DNA of 64,000 nucleotides from a bacterium. GTDB taxonomy: Bacteria > Desulfobacterota > Deferrisomatia > Deferrisomatales > Deferrisomataceae. Below are positions 1-8,171 of this stretch, one piece after another. Both the position numbers and the translations under genes were made by a program. The stretch lies in contig JALUTY010000107.1 in the NCBI GenBank assembly GCA_027021615.1, positions 22,534 to 86,533 on the forward strand. The letters are read 5' to 3'. Below the pieces are notes generated by a model, which saw only the letters and a list, made by a program, of their open reading frames with translations, had not been told where the DNA came from and did no database searches. Each line of letters opens with the position of its first letter. The first letter of the stretch is position 1.

Positions 1-1306
1 CGCCGGAGGGCACGTCTTTCGTGATGGTGGAGCCCGCGCCCACCACGGCGCCCTCGCCCACCCGCACCGGCGCCACGAGGCTGGTGTTCGAGCCGATGAA
101 CGCCCTGTCGCCGATCACGGTGGGGTGCTTGTTCACGCCGTCGTAGTTGCAGGTGATCGTGCCGGCGCCGATGTTGGCGCCCTCGCCCACCTCGGCGTCG
201 CCCAGGTAGGTGAGGTGGTTGGCCTTGCTGCCCCGGCCCAGCACGGCCTTTTTCATCTCCACGAAGTTGCCCACCCGGGCCTGGGGGCCCACCACCGCGC
301 CCGGCCGCAAGTGGGCGAACGGGCCCACCTGGGCCCCGGCCTCGAGCCGGGCCTCGGTGAGCACGCAGTAGGGTTTTAGGTGACAGTCCGGCCCCACCTC
401 GGTGTCCACCAGCACGCACCCGGTATCGATGCGGGTGCCGGCGGCCACCCGGGTGGCGCCGGCCAGCCGCACCTCGGGCCCCAGGGTGACGTCGGGCTCG
501 AGCTCCACCCCCGGCTCGATCCAGGCGGTGGCCGGGTCCTCCAGGGTCACGCCGGCCTCCATCCAGGCCCGGTTGATCCGGTCGCGCAGCTCCCGGCCGG
601 CCTCGGCCAGGTGGACCCGGGAGTTCACGCCCAGGGCCTCGGTGGGGTCGGGCAGGGCCACGGCCGCGGCCGCTCCGTCCCGGGCGGCCAGGGCCACGGC
701 GTCGGTCAGGTACACCTCGCCCTGGGCGTTGTCCGAGCCCACCCGGGCCAGGGCCTGCCACAGCCAGGGCAGCTCCACCGCGTAAGTGCCGGTGTTCACC
801 TCGCGGATGGTCTTCTCCTCCCCGGTGGCGTCGGCCTCCTCCACGATCCGCTCCACCCATCCGTCCGCGTCGCGCACCAGCCGGCCGTAGCCGGTGGGAT
901 CGTCCGGCTCCATGGTGAGCACGGTGATCCGGGCCCCGGCATCCCGGTGGGTGGCCACGAGCCGGCACAGGGTGTCGGGCCGGATCAGAGGTACGTCGCC
1001 GCACAGGATCAGGGCCGTGCCGGCGAAGCCCTCCAAGGCTTTCCGGGCGCACAGCACGGCGTGGCCCGTGCCGTTTTGCTCGCGCTGCAGCGCGAAGCCC
1101 ATGTCCGGCGCAGCCAGGCTCCGGCGCACCGCGTCGGCCTGGTGCCCCACCACGGCGACGATCCGTTTCACCCCTGCCCGGCGGCAGGCGTCCAGGGGGT
1201 AGGCCAGAAGGGGCCGGCCGAGCAGGGGGTGGAGCACCTTGGCCGTGCTCGATCGCATCCGGGTGCCCTTGCCCGCGGCAAGGACGATGGCAGCCACGTC
1301 GTGCAT
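1..1306 (-). CDS. glmU: Bifunctional GlmU, 3' end beyond window
   Basis: Makes UDP-N-acetylglucosamine in the cytoplasm: the N-terminal domain is a uridylyltransferase, the C-terminal left-handed beta-helix acetylates glucosamine-1-phosphate. The start is ATG at 1304-1306, preceded by GAGGAG. The first residues carry the nucleotide-binding signature LAAGKGTRM, followed by a QREQNGTGHAV stretch typical of GlmU. Further on, hexapeptide-type repeats are readable to the window edge. About 435 codons are present against roughly 455 in the family, so only the last 20 or so residues are missing. The long plus-strand open frames over this region are its shadows. Family assignment is from recognisable motifs; function is by homology. 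Confidence 0.95.
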   Translation of the reverse strand, partial: MHDVAAIVLAAGKGTRMRSSTAKVLHPLLGRPLLAYPLDACRRAGVKRIVAVVGHQADAVRRSLAAPDMGFALQREQNGTGHAVLCARKALEGFAGTALILCGDVPLIRPDTLCRLVATHRDAGARITVLTMEPDDPTGYGRLVRDADGWVERIVEEADATGEEKTIREVNTGTYAVELPWLWQALARVGSDNAQGEVYLTDAVALAARDGAAAAVALPDPTEALGVNSRVHLAEAGRELRDRINRAWMEAGVTLEDPATAWIEPGVELEPDVTLGPEVRLAGATRVAAGTRIDTGCVLVDTEVGPDCHLKPYCVLTEARLEAGAQVGPFAHLRPGAVVGPQARVGNFVEMKKAVLGRGSKANHLTYLGDAEVGEGANIGAGTITCNYDGVNKHPTVIGDRAFIGSNTSLVAPVRVGEGAVVGAGSTITKDVPSG

Positions 1307-1395
1307 GGGGTCTTCACTCCTCGAAGGGGTCCGCCCGCTCGGGCGCGCATTATCCGCGGGCCGGCCCGTCCGCGGCAACCCGGGCCGGCCCGCGC

Positions 1396-2013
1396 TCATC
1401 GCGGTCGCAAAAGGAGGTACGGGCCGTCGGCCTGGAGCTCCACCCGGAACGCCCCCAAAAAGTCCATGCCCAGGAGCCCGTCGGCGCCGGCCACGGCGTC
1501 GTGCACCACCACCTTGAGCGGCCCACGGCGCCGGCCGCCCACCTCCAAGGTCTGGACCTCGGCCCACCCCGCCCGGATCTTCCCCCCGGCCGTGTGGAGC
1601 TCCACCGGTGGGTTCCGTCGCACCCTGATGCCTACCCGCCGGGCCGCCTCGGGGCTCAGCACGGTGGAGGTGGCCCCGGTGTCGAGCACCAGCCGCAGCG
1701 GGCCCCGGCCGTTCACCCGGACCTCGGCCAGGTACCCGGCCCCGACGTTGGTCAAGGGGATCCGGTCGGGGGGGCGGGGGGGGGGGAGGCGGTCGTCCAG
1801 GGTGCGGACTCGGGACCGGAACTCGGGGGGCACCTGCCCCAGGCTGTCGGTGTAGTGGACCGTGCCGTCGGGGCCGGTCCACCGGTAGATCTCGGCCCGG
1901 CCGACACCGGCGGCTAGCGCCAGTGACAAAGCGAGCACAGCGCCTGCGCGTCGGCCCGCAGACGGGCGGCGCGGCGGTCGGGGTCGGCGTGGGGCTCGTG
2001 GCAGGTGGCGCAT
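1396..2013 (-). CDS. Retropepsin-like aspartic protease with DUF4124 domain
   Basis: A secreted or periplasmic single-chain retropepsin-like protease (TIGR02281/gag-asp type). After a hydrophobic leader ending near GVGRA there is a DUF4124-like segment (YRWTGPDGTVHYTD, residues about 43-56). The catalytic motif LVLDTGATSTVLS is near residue 110, and the flap partner region GADGLLGMDFLG is near residue 185. The open frame begins at 2013, overlapping the 3' end of the cytochrome gene by 100 nt. An alternative GTG at 1938 would leave a minimal signal peptide. It is the last gene of a minus-strand group with the multiheme cytochrome and TPR protein, suggesting a shared periplasmic role. Substrate unknown. 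Confidence 0.75.
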   Translation of the reverse strand: MRHLPRAPRRPRPPRRPSAGRRAGAVLALSLALAAGVGRAEIYRWTGPDGTVHYTDSLGQVPPEFRSRVRTLDDRLPPPRPPDRIPLTNVGAGYLAEVRVNGRGPLRLVLDTGATSTVLSPEAARRVGIRVRRNPPVELHTAGGKIRAGWAEVQTLEVGGRRRGPLKVVVHDAVAGADGLLGMDFLGAFRVELQADGPYLLLRPR

Positions 2014-3281
2014 GTGACCTCACTCTGAGGGCCGAGGGGCAGGCTCGGGTCGGGTCGGATCTTGCCCGACGGCACCTTCAGATGATCGGCATTCGCGGGG
2101 TGCAAGTTTACGCTGTGGCAGCGCAGGCACACCATCTTCGGCGAGGCCACCAGCTCGTGGCCCTCGGCCGAGCCGGGCACGGGCACGGCCACGTGGCAGG
2201 TGGGGCAGGTCTTGGGGTCGTCCACGTGGGGGCTGGCCTGGGTCAGCACCGACCGGTCGTGGCAGGCCCCGCACAGGTCGCTGACCCCCCGGCTCCGGTC
2301 GTAGTACCGCTCGCCCATGTGCTGGTCGCCCGAGGCGCAGTGGTTGTCGTGGCAGGTGGTGCACACGATCTCGCCGTCGGGGCCCAGGGGGAGGTCGAGC
2401 CCCGAGGCGGCCAGGCGGGCGACGGCCGGGGCCGACGGCGGGAACCCGGTGGGGTGGTGGCTGCGGTCGGTGACGTGGCAGCTGATGCACAGCACGTTCA
2501 CGTCGCCCCGGTACCGCAGGGCGTACCCCGGCGGCCGGATCGCGTCGGGGTCGGAGGTGGTGTGGCAGGCCCGGCAGGCGAAGTACTCGGGCACATGGGG
2601 GTTCGCCTCCCGGCCCCGTTCCAGGTGCCGGGCCACCTCCGTGCGCAGCAGGTGGGTGGTCTGGGTGGTGCCGTGGGGGTCGTGGCAGGTGAAGCAGGTC
2701 CAGGCTCTGCCGGGCCCCATGGGCACGTCCTTGGGCAGGCTCAGGTCCGGGTCCACGTTGCGGGGGTGGCCTTTGGCGAGCACGTCGTGGCAAAAGTTGC
2801 ACAGCCGCTTGATCTCCAGCCGGGCCGAGCCCCGGCCGGTCAGGAGCCGGCCGCCCCTGCGCACGTGGCAGAACCCGCACCGGCCCTCGCCCCGCCGGGC
2901 CCGGTGGGGGTTGGCATGGTCCAGGGACGAACCGTGGCACTGGATGCAGAACCCCATGCGGGTCATGCCGGGCTCGGCCCGCAGGAACTCCCGGTCGGGG
3001 TCCCCGCCGTGGAGACGGTGGCAGGTGCGGCACAGCAGGGCGCCGTCGGCGGCCAGGGGGAACCCCTCCGGGATGCGGGCATCCCGGGCCGCGATGCCCA
3101 CGGGGTGGGGGTTCTCGGCTGCCTCGTGGCAGTTCCAGCAGTCCGTGATCCGTGGCCCGGAGTGGCAGTCGTCGCAGGCCAGCTCGGCATGGCTGCCCGC
3201 CAGCGGTGCCGGCGTTTCCGGGGCCGCCCGGGCCGCCACGCCCCAGACCAGCAGAACCAGGGCCCCGGCCAAGCGCCTCAC
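1914..3281 (-). CDS. Secreted 15-heme c-type cytochrome
   Basis: A multiheme cytochrome c for periplasmic or outer-surface electron transfer. A signal peptide (hydrophobic residues 6-19, cleavage near ARAAP) is followed by 15 CxxCH motifs spread over 455 residues; the first is CDDCH and the last is CSLCH at the extreme C-terminus. Several motifs are followed by HP or PHG, as in doubled-CxxCH (Paired_CXXCH_1) cytochromes. The start is GTG at 3281, sharing GTGA with the stop of the upstream TPR gene, so the two are translationally coupled. The family is clear; the redox partner and whether it reduces metals or another acceptor cannot be read from sequence. Confidence 0.9.
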   Translation of the reverse strand: MRRLAGALVLLVWGVAARAAPETPAPLAGSHAELACDDCHSGPRITDCWNCHEAAENPHPVGIAARDARIPEGFPLAADGALLCRTCHRLHGGDPDREFLRAEPGMTRMGFCIQCHGSSLDHANPHRARRGEGRCGFCHVRRGGRLLTGRGSARLEIKRLCNFCHDVLAKGHPRNVDPDLSLPKDVPMGPGRAWTCFTCHDPHGTTQTTHLLRTEVARHLERGREANPHVPEYFACRACHTTSDPDAIRPPGYALRYRGDVNVLCISCHVTDRSHHPTGFPPSAPAVARLAASGLDLPLGPDGEIVCTTCHDNHCASGDQHMGERYYDRSRGVSDLCGACHDRSVLTQASPHVDDPKTCPTCHVAVPVPGSAEGHELVASPKMVCLRCHSVNLHPANADHLKVPSGKIRPDPSLPLGPQSEVTCATCHEPHADPDRRAARLRADAQALCSLCHWR

Positions 3282-4234
3282 GGCACGCCCCCCAGCCGGA
3301 TCAGCAGCCTCCGGGTCGCCTCCTTCGCCCGTTCGTCCGCGATGCGGGGGAACCGGTCCAGGTTCTCCCGGAGCAGGGCGAGGGCCTCGACGGTCTGCCC
3401 CCGACCGGCCAGCATCCGGGCCAGGTCGAGGCGCACCCCGTAGGTGAGGGGGTCGTCCGGATCGGTGGCCAGGATCTCCCGGAACACCCGCTCGGCCTCG
3501 GCCGTGCGGCCCAGGCGGGCCAGGGTCTGGGCCTCGAGCCGCCGACCGGGCAGGTACCGGGGCGCGAACTCCCGCAGCCGCGCCAGCCGCCGCAGGGCGG
3601 CCTCGGGCTGGCCGGACCGGGCCAGGGCCACGGCCTCGTTGTAAGTGGAGAGCCGCGTGTACACGCTGCGGAGGTTGAACCGGGCCTCGGCAAAGTCGGG
3701 ATCCGCCTCCAGGGCCTTGCGGAACGCGGCCACGGCCGCGTCGAACCGGTCCAGGGAGTACAAGGCCACCCCCCGGGCGTTGTGGACCCGCTCCACCGCG
3801 TAGAAGTCGGGGGCCACCTCCAGGAACCGGTCCAAGACCCGGAGGGCCTTCTCGTACTCACCCCCCTTGAGCAGGAGCAGCCCCTGAAAGTAGTAGGCCT
3901 GGTACAGGGCCTGCTCGGTGGGGCCGGGCGGGGTGATCCGCAGGAGCAGCCCTACCCGGTCGTAAGCCAGGGCTGCGTCCCGGTAGTGGGTCATGTCCTG
4001 CTCAAACAGCTGGTGGTAGATCCGGGCCAGGGCCAGGGGCGGGTAAGGGTAGGTGGGGTCGGCGTCCTCCGAGCGCTCGAACCCTTCCAGCGCCTGCTGG
4101 ATGCGGCCGGCCCGGTAGGACCGCATCGCCTTCTTGTACAGCTCGGCCGCCTGTTTCCGGTCGGCCCGCGCGGGCGCCGGGCCCAGGGCGAGCCACACGG
4201 CCGCCGCCAGGGCGGCCCAGGCGAAACGGCCCAT
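3278..4234 (-). CDS. Exported TPR-repeat protein
   Basis: A tetratricopeptide-repeat protein of about 318 residues with an N-terminal signal peptide (MGRFAWAALAAAVWLALG, then ARAD). TPR helical pairs run from about residue 25 to the end, with signatures such as AYYFQGLLLLKGGEYEKAL and ALYSLDRFDAAVAAFRKAL. The ATG at 4234 was chosen because GGGAGG lies 8 nt upstream and it begins a proper signal peptide; an upstream in-frame ATG at 4318 has neither. It is translationally coupled to the 15-heme cytochrome, and TPR proteins commonly scaffold cytochrome complexes. That role here is inferred from position only. Confidence 0.8.
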   Translation of the reverse strand: MGRFAWAALAAAVWLALGPAPARADRKQAAELYKKAMRSYRAGRIQQALEGFERSEDADPTYPYPPLALARIYHQLFEQDMTHYRDAALAYDRVGLLLRITPPGPTEQALYQAYYFQGLLLLKGGEYEKALRVLDRFLEVAPDFYAVERVHNARGVALYSLDRFDAAVAAFRKALEADPDFAEARFNLRSVYTRLSTYNEAVALARSGQPEAALRRLARLREFAPRYLPGRRLEAQTLARLGRTAEAERVFREILATDPDDPLTYGVRLDLARMLAGRGQTVEALALLRENLDRFPRIADERAKEATRRLLIRLGGVP

Positions 4235-4462
4235 CCTCTTTGCCTCCCGCCCCACCCAACCTCCCTCCATGTCACACCCCACGGCCCCAAGGATACCCGC
4301 CACCCCCTGCAGGCGCATCCCCCTTTGGGGTGAGACCAGAGGGATTCCCGCAGGTTTTGTGCTTGTTCTTCCGATTTCTTACTTGCGCACTCCCCGTACG
4401 GGTGTAATCCTTGGCAGCTCTCGGGTATCCGTCTCACCCCGACGACCGAAAGGAGGACCGAC

Positions 4463-4621
4463 ATGAAGAAGTACCAGTGCACCGTGTGCGGCTATGTCTA
4501 CGATCCTGCCAATGGCGACCCGGATCATGGGGTCCAGCCGGGCACGGCGTTCGAGGACCTGCCCGACGACTGGACCTGCCCGGACTGCGGCGCCGAGAAG
4601 GACATGTTCGAGGAGATGTGA
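4463..4621 (+). CDS. Rubredoxin
   Basis: A 52-residue rubredoxin, a small cytoplasmic one-iron electron carrier. The two iron-binding knuckles CTVCGY and CPDCGA are intact, with the usual spacing and the conserved FEDLPDDW segment between them. ATG at 4463 follows AGGAGG. Its TGA overlaps the next ATG (TGATG at 4619-4623), so it is coupled to the flavodiiron gene. In anaerobes this pair forms the rubredoxin:oxygen oxidoreductase system that reduces O2 or NO. It is too short to stand out among longer spurious frames but is unambiguous by sequence. Confidence 0.95.
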   Translation: MKKYQCTVCGYVYDPANGDPDHGVQPGTAFEDLPDDWTCPDCGAEKDMFEEM

Positions 4622-5803
4622 TGCATCCGGTGGAGGTCGCCAATGGGATCCACTGGGTGGGGGTGCTCGACCCGCAGCTTCGCATCTTCGACGTGATCAT
4701 GCGGGCCGAGCAGGGCACCTCGTACAACGCGTACCTGGTGCAGGGCCGGGCCAGGACCGCCCTGATCGAGACGTCCAAGGGCCGGTTCGCCGACACCTTC
4801 CTGGAGACCCTGGGCAGGGTCGTGGACCCGGCCCGGATCGACTACGTGGTGCTGAACCACCTGGAGCCGGATCACTCCGGGGCGTTGGGGACGCTGGCGG
4901 AGGTGGCGCCCCGGGCCCGGGCGGTGGTGACCAAGCCGGGCAGCGTGTTCCTGCGCCAGATCCTCAACCGCGACGTGGATCCGCTGGTGGTCACGGACGG
5001 CCAGGAGATCGACCTGGGGGGCAAGACCCTCCGGTTTCTCCTGACCCCTTTCCTCCACTGGCCCGACACCATGTTCACCTATGCCGTGGAGGACCAGGTC
5101 CTGTTCCCGTGTGACTTCCTGGGGGCCCATTACTGCGACGACCGGTTGTTCAACGATCTGGTGGACAACTACGAGTACGCCTTCCGGTACTACTTCCACG
5201 TGATCATGCGGCCCTTCAAGGAGCACGTGCGCAAGGGTCTGGAGAAGATCCAGGACCTGCCGCTGCGGGCGGTGTGCCCGAGCCACGGGCCGATCCTGCG
5301 GACCCGGATCCGGGGAGTACCTGGAGAAGTACCGGCGGTGGGCCACCGAGCCCGACAAAGGGCCGGCCAAGCCGCTGCTGGTGTTCTACGCCAGCTCCTA
5401 CGGGAACACCGAGAAGATGGCCCGGGCTATCGCGACCGGGGCCCGTCGGGCCGGGTCCGACGTGGCCCTGTTCGACCTGGTGGGCGTGGACTTCGAGGCC
5501 GTTTTGGACGACCTGGAGGCGGCCGACGGGGCGGCCGTGGGGTCGTGCACCATCAACGGCGATGCCCTGGAGCACGCCTGGCTGCTGCTCGCGTCCATGG
5601 CCACGGTACGCGTGAAGGGTAAACTGGGCGCGGCGTTCGGCTCCTATGGCTGGAGCGGCGAGGGGCCTAAGATGCTGGCGGAGCGGATGCGGGGCCTCAG
5701 GTTCCGGGTGCCCGAGGATCCGCTGCGGGTGCAGCTCGTTCCCTCGGACGAGGACCTGGCGGCCTGCGAGGCATATGGTCGGAGGTTGGCCGAGGCCCTG
5801 TAG
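4621..5803 (+). CDS. Flavodiiron protein (FprA/Roo), frameshifted
   Basis: A-type flavodiiron protein, the terminal oxidase partner of rubredoxin. The N-terminal metallo-beta-lactamase-like domain carries the di-iron ligand motif HLEPDHSG and the downstream FPCDFLGAH and PSHGPILR segments. The C-terminal flavodoxin domain has the FMN-loop motif YASSYGNTEKMA and ends RRLAEAL. The two halves are in different frames: the first reads through to about 5312 and the second continues in the +1 frame. Removing one G from the GGGG run at 5312-5315 restores a continuous protein of about 393 residues, the family length. Either a sequencing error or a real inactivating/slippery site. ATG at 4621 overlaps the rubredoxin stop. 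Confidence 0.85.
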
Positions 5804-5825
5804 CCCGCGACCCTCCGAGAGCCGA

Positions 5826-5856
5826 GAGGTCCGGCAAAGCGCCGGGCCTCTTTTTT
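5826..5856 (+). terminator. Rho-independent terminator after flavodiiron gene
   Basis: A 10-bp stem (GAGGTCCGGC against GCCGGGCCTC, one G-T pair) with a 5-nt loop, followed by six T at 5851-5856. It lies 23 nt after the stop of the flavodiiron gene and closes the rubredoxin operon. Confidence 0.9.
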
Positions 5857-5906
5857 ACCGAACTTTAATGCGGCACTAAGGCGGCTTTCATGTTGAGGGG
5901 GTACGC

Positions 5907-6037
5907 TATAAATCGTAGGCGAAGCAAACGGGACGACCCCGGCGGGTGGCAGCGCCGGGACGCCGCGAGCCTCTCCTCATCTTCCTCCTCCTGCCCGAAG
6001 GGGGCCGCCGACGTCGGTGGTCCCCTTCGGGTTTTTT
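5907..6037 (+). ncRNA. Candidate small RNA with CU-rich loop and own terminator
   Basis: A transcription-unit-like stretch with no convincing reading frame. A TATAAA box at 5907-5912 (weak -35) precedes a structured segment at about 5916-5970. There AGGC and GCCT can close a junction holding two short hairpins (CGGG/CCCG and GGCG/CGCC). Then comes a pyrimidine-only-like stretch at 5970-5993 containing CTTCCTCCTCCT, complementary to Shine-Dalgarno sequences. A strong intrinsic terminator follows (CCCGAAGGGG/CCCCTTCGGG stem with six T, 5994-6037). The next gene is convergent, so this is not a leader. The phrases GCAAAC and GGGACGC recall the c-di-GMP-I aptamer, but its second domain is absent. 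Identity unknown. Confidence 0.5.
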
Positions 6038-6044
6038 GGGGATC

Positions 6045-6209
6045 AGGGGGCGAATCTGGGGCCTCCGACGGAGCGCGACGCCCGAGCAGTCGAGTCGCCC
6101 GGTGCAGGGGAGCGGCTGCGGCGCGTGCTCTCACGCGCCGCAGCGGACCGAACCGTGGCGGCCCCTGTGAGGGCGTTCAGCGGAGGAGGAGACCCCAGAT
6201 TCGCCTGAG
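6045..6209. repeat. MITE-like element with 13-bp terminal inverted repeats
   Basis: Bounded by GGCGAATCTGGGG (6049-6061) and its exact inverse CCCCAGATTCGCC (6193-6205), with flanking bases also partly matching. The centre holds a perfect 13-bp hairpin, GCTGCGGCGCGTG (6115-6127) with loop CTCT and its complement (6132-6144). A closely related core lies at about 51655-51790. No coding sequence of its own is evident. It occupies the convergent gap between the small RNA candidate and the usp gene. Confidence 0.7.
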
Positions 6210-6214
6210 ACGGG

Positions 6215-6703
6215 TTACTCCGTGTGCCTCACGATCAGCACCGGCACCCTGGCGCGCTGGGTCACCCTGTGGGCCACCGAGCCCAGCAGCACCTCGCCCA
6301 TGGCCGAGTGGCCGTGGGAGCCCATCACGATCACGTCGGCTCCGCACCGCTGGGCCTCGTCCAGAATGGCCTGATAGGGCCGGCCCTCCACGACCCGGAT
6401 CTCCCCGACCCGGTCCCGGCCGGCCAGGTCGGTGCAGGTCTCCTCCTGGCAGAACAGCTCCAGACGCTCCCGGATTCTCCCCAGGATGCGCTCGCGCCCC
6501 TCCGCGTCGAGCTTCTCCCGGGTCTCCTTGGGCAGGTACAGGTCCACCATGCTCCGGGCCGTGGGGTTCAACGGCTCCAGGGCGTGGACCACCACGATCC
6601 GAGCGTCGTACCGCTGGGCCAGGCTCACGGCCCAACGGAACACCCGGGGGGCGTGGGAGGAGAGGTCCGTGGCGAACAGGATCGTGCGGATCTCGGGCAG
6701 CAT
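6215..6703 (-). CDS. Universal stress protein (UspA family)
   Basis: A 162-residue single-domain Usp. The N-terminus ILFATDLSSHA is the usual first strand. The ATP-binding signature is intact near the C-terminus: GSHGHSAMGEVLLGSVA, then VPVLIV. ATG at 6703 is preceded by GAGGAGG. It sits 37 nt downstream of the FAD-linked dehydrogenase gene on the same strand and is probably the last gene of the TRAP/dehydrogenase operon. Its exact role (stress survival, ATP-dependent signalling) is known only for the family. Confidence 0.92.
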   Translation of the reverse strand: MLPEIRTILFATDLSSHAPRVFRWAVSLAQRYDARIVVVHALEPLNPTARSMVDLYLPKETREKLDAEGRERILGRIRERLELFCQEETCTDLAGRDRVGEIRVVEGRPYQAILDEAQRCGADVIVMGSHGHSAMGEVLLGSVAHRVTQRARVPVLIVRHTE

Positions 6704-6740
6704 GGGGGGCTCCTCCTCGCTCAGGTGGACGGGCCCGGTG

Positions 6741-8129
6741 TCAGCCGGGCAGCATCTTGCCGGGGTTCAGGATGTTCATGGGGTCCAGGGCCCGCTTGAT
6801 CCGGCGCATGTACTCCAGGGCCGGGCCGTGCTCGGCCTCGACAAAGGCGAGCTTGCCGATGCCCACTCCGTGCTCGCCGGTGCAGGTGCCGCCCTTCGCG
6901 ATGGAGTGCTCCACCACGGCCCGGTTCACCCGCTGGACCCTTTGTTTCTCGGCTTCGTCGGCCGGGTCGAACAGGAGCCCCAGGTGCAGGTTGCCGTCGC
7001 CGGCGTGGCCCCAGAAGAATCCGGTGACCCCCTCCCGCTCCACGGCCGTCTTTGCCGCGTCCACCATCTCGGCGTACCGGCTGATCGGCACGCAGGTGTC
7101 CACCAGGAGCACCAGGCGGCCCGGATGGTTTCGCTTGATGGACTCCAGGGCCCCGTGGCGCACCTCCCACAGGCGCGCCCGCTCGTCGGCGCCAATCCCC
7201 TTGTCGATCCGCAGCGCCCCGTGCTCCTGGAGAACGGCCTCTACCATCTCGTACTGGCTCTCCAGGGCCGCCTGGTTCACGTTGTGAAACTCGAGGAAGA
7301 GCATGGGCTTCTCCTCGAGATCCATCTTCTGGTCGCGGTTGATCTCGGCCACCACGGCCTCGTCCATCAGCTCCAGGGCCGCCGGGTTCAGGCCGTAGCG
7401 GATCGTGTCGCTCACCGCCTCACAGGCCGCGTGCACCGAGGGGAACGTGGCCACCACGGTGAGGTACTCGGGCGGCAGGCCTCGGAGCCGCAGGGTGGCC
7501 CGGGTGACGATCCCCAGGGTCCCCTCGCTCCCGATCAGAAGACGCAGCAGGTCGTACCCCGAGGAGCTCTTGATGGCGCGGCTCCCGAGGCGGATCACCT
7601 CGCCGTCGGCCATCACCGCCTCCATGGCCAGCACCGAGTCCCGGGTGGCGCCGTAGGCCACGGTGCGCACCCCCGAGGCGTTGTTCCCGATCATCCCCCC
7701 GATGCAGGCCCAGGCCCCCGGGTCCGGAGGGAAGAACAGGCCGAAGTGGCGCAGCCTGTCGTTCAGGTCCCGGTACTGGATCCCCACCTCCACGTCCACC
7801 TGGAGGTCCTTCTCCCGGATCTCCAGGATCCGGTTCATCTCGTTGAAGTCCAACACGATGCCTCCGTGGACCGGGATCGGGTTGCCCTCGAGGCTGGTGC
7901 CGGCGCACCAGGGGGTCACGGCATACCCTTTCTCGCCGGCGAGCCTCACCACGGCCACCACGTCCTCGGTCTTCTGGGGCCACACCACCACGTCGGGCCG
8001 GTGGGGCTCGTGGTAGGACTCGTCCCGGGAGTGGAGATCCAGGTTCGACTCCCCGGCAGAGACGTGCCTCTCGCCGATCGCCTCCTTCAGGTACGCGATG
8101 TCCTCTGGGATCACACGGGGGTGGGACAC
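6741..8129 (-). CDS. FAD-linked 2-hydroxyacid (D-lactate/glycolate) dehydrogenase, GlcD-like
   Basis: A flavoprotein of the VAO/PCMH fold that oxidises D-lactate, glycolate or a similar 2-hydroxyacid. The FAD-binding domain spans about residues 35-215, with signatures PWCAGTSLEGN, IGGMIGNNASG and GTLGIVT. The C-terminal FAD-oxidase domain includes WGHAGDGNLHLG, GGTCTGEHGVG and the terminal MNILNPGKMLPG. Length 462 matches the GlcD/DLD family. It follows the TRAP permease gene by 42 nt on the same strand, so imported substrate is probably its own substrate. The substrate itself is not determined by the sequence. Confidence 0.92.
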   Translation of the reverse strand: MSHPRVIPEDIAYLKEAIGERHVSAGESNLDLHSRDESYHEPHRPDVVVWPQKTEDVVAVVRLAGEKGYAVTPWCAGTSLEGNPIPVHGGIVLDFNEMNRILEIREKDLQVDVEVGIQYRDLNDRLRHFGLFFPPDPGAWACIGGMIGNNASGVRTVAYGATRDSVLAMEAVMADGEVIRLGSRAIKSSSGYDLLRLLIGSEGTLGIVTRATLRLRGLPPEYLTVVATFPSVHAACEAVSDTIRYGLNPAALELMDEAVVAEINRDQKMDLEEKPMLFLEFHNVNQAALESQYEMVEAVLQEHGALRIDKGIGADERARLWEVRHGALESIKRNHPGRLVLLVDTCVPISRYAEMVDAAKTAVEREGVTGFFWGHAGDGNLHLGLLFDPADEAEKQRVQRVNRAVVEHSIAKGGTCTGEHGVGIGKLAFVEAEHGPALEYMRRIKRALDPMNILNPGKMLPG

Positions 8130-8171
8130 GGGTCTCCTCCTCTCGGCCGGGGCGCATCCGCCCCGGAAAGG

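Noticed and set aside
125..1855. Long plus-strand open frames over the first 1.9 kb
   Set aside because: They are antisense to glmU and the retropepsin gene, rich in Gly/His/Pro/Arg, and show no domain; typical GC-rich shadows.
5914..5993. Complete c-di-GMP-I riboswitch
   Set aside because: Only short phrases resemble the first aptamer stem; the second stem with its conserved bases is missing and no same-strand gene follows.
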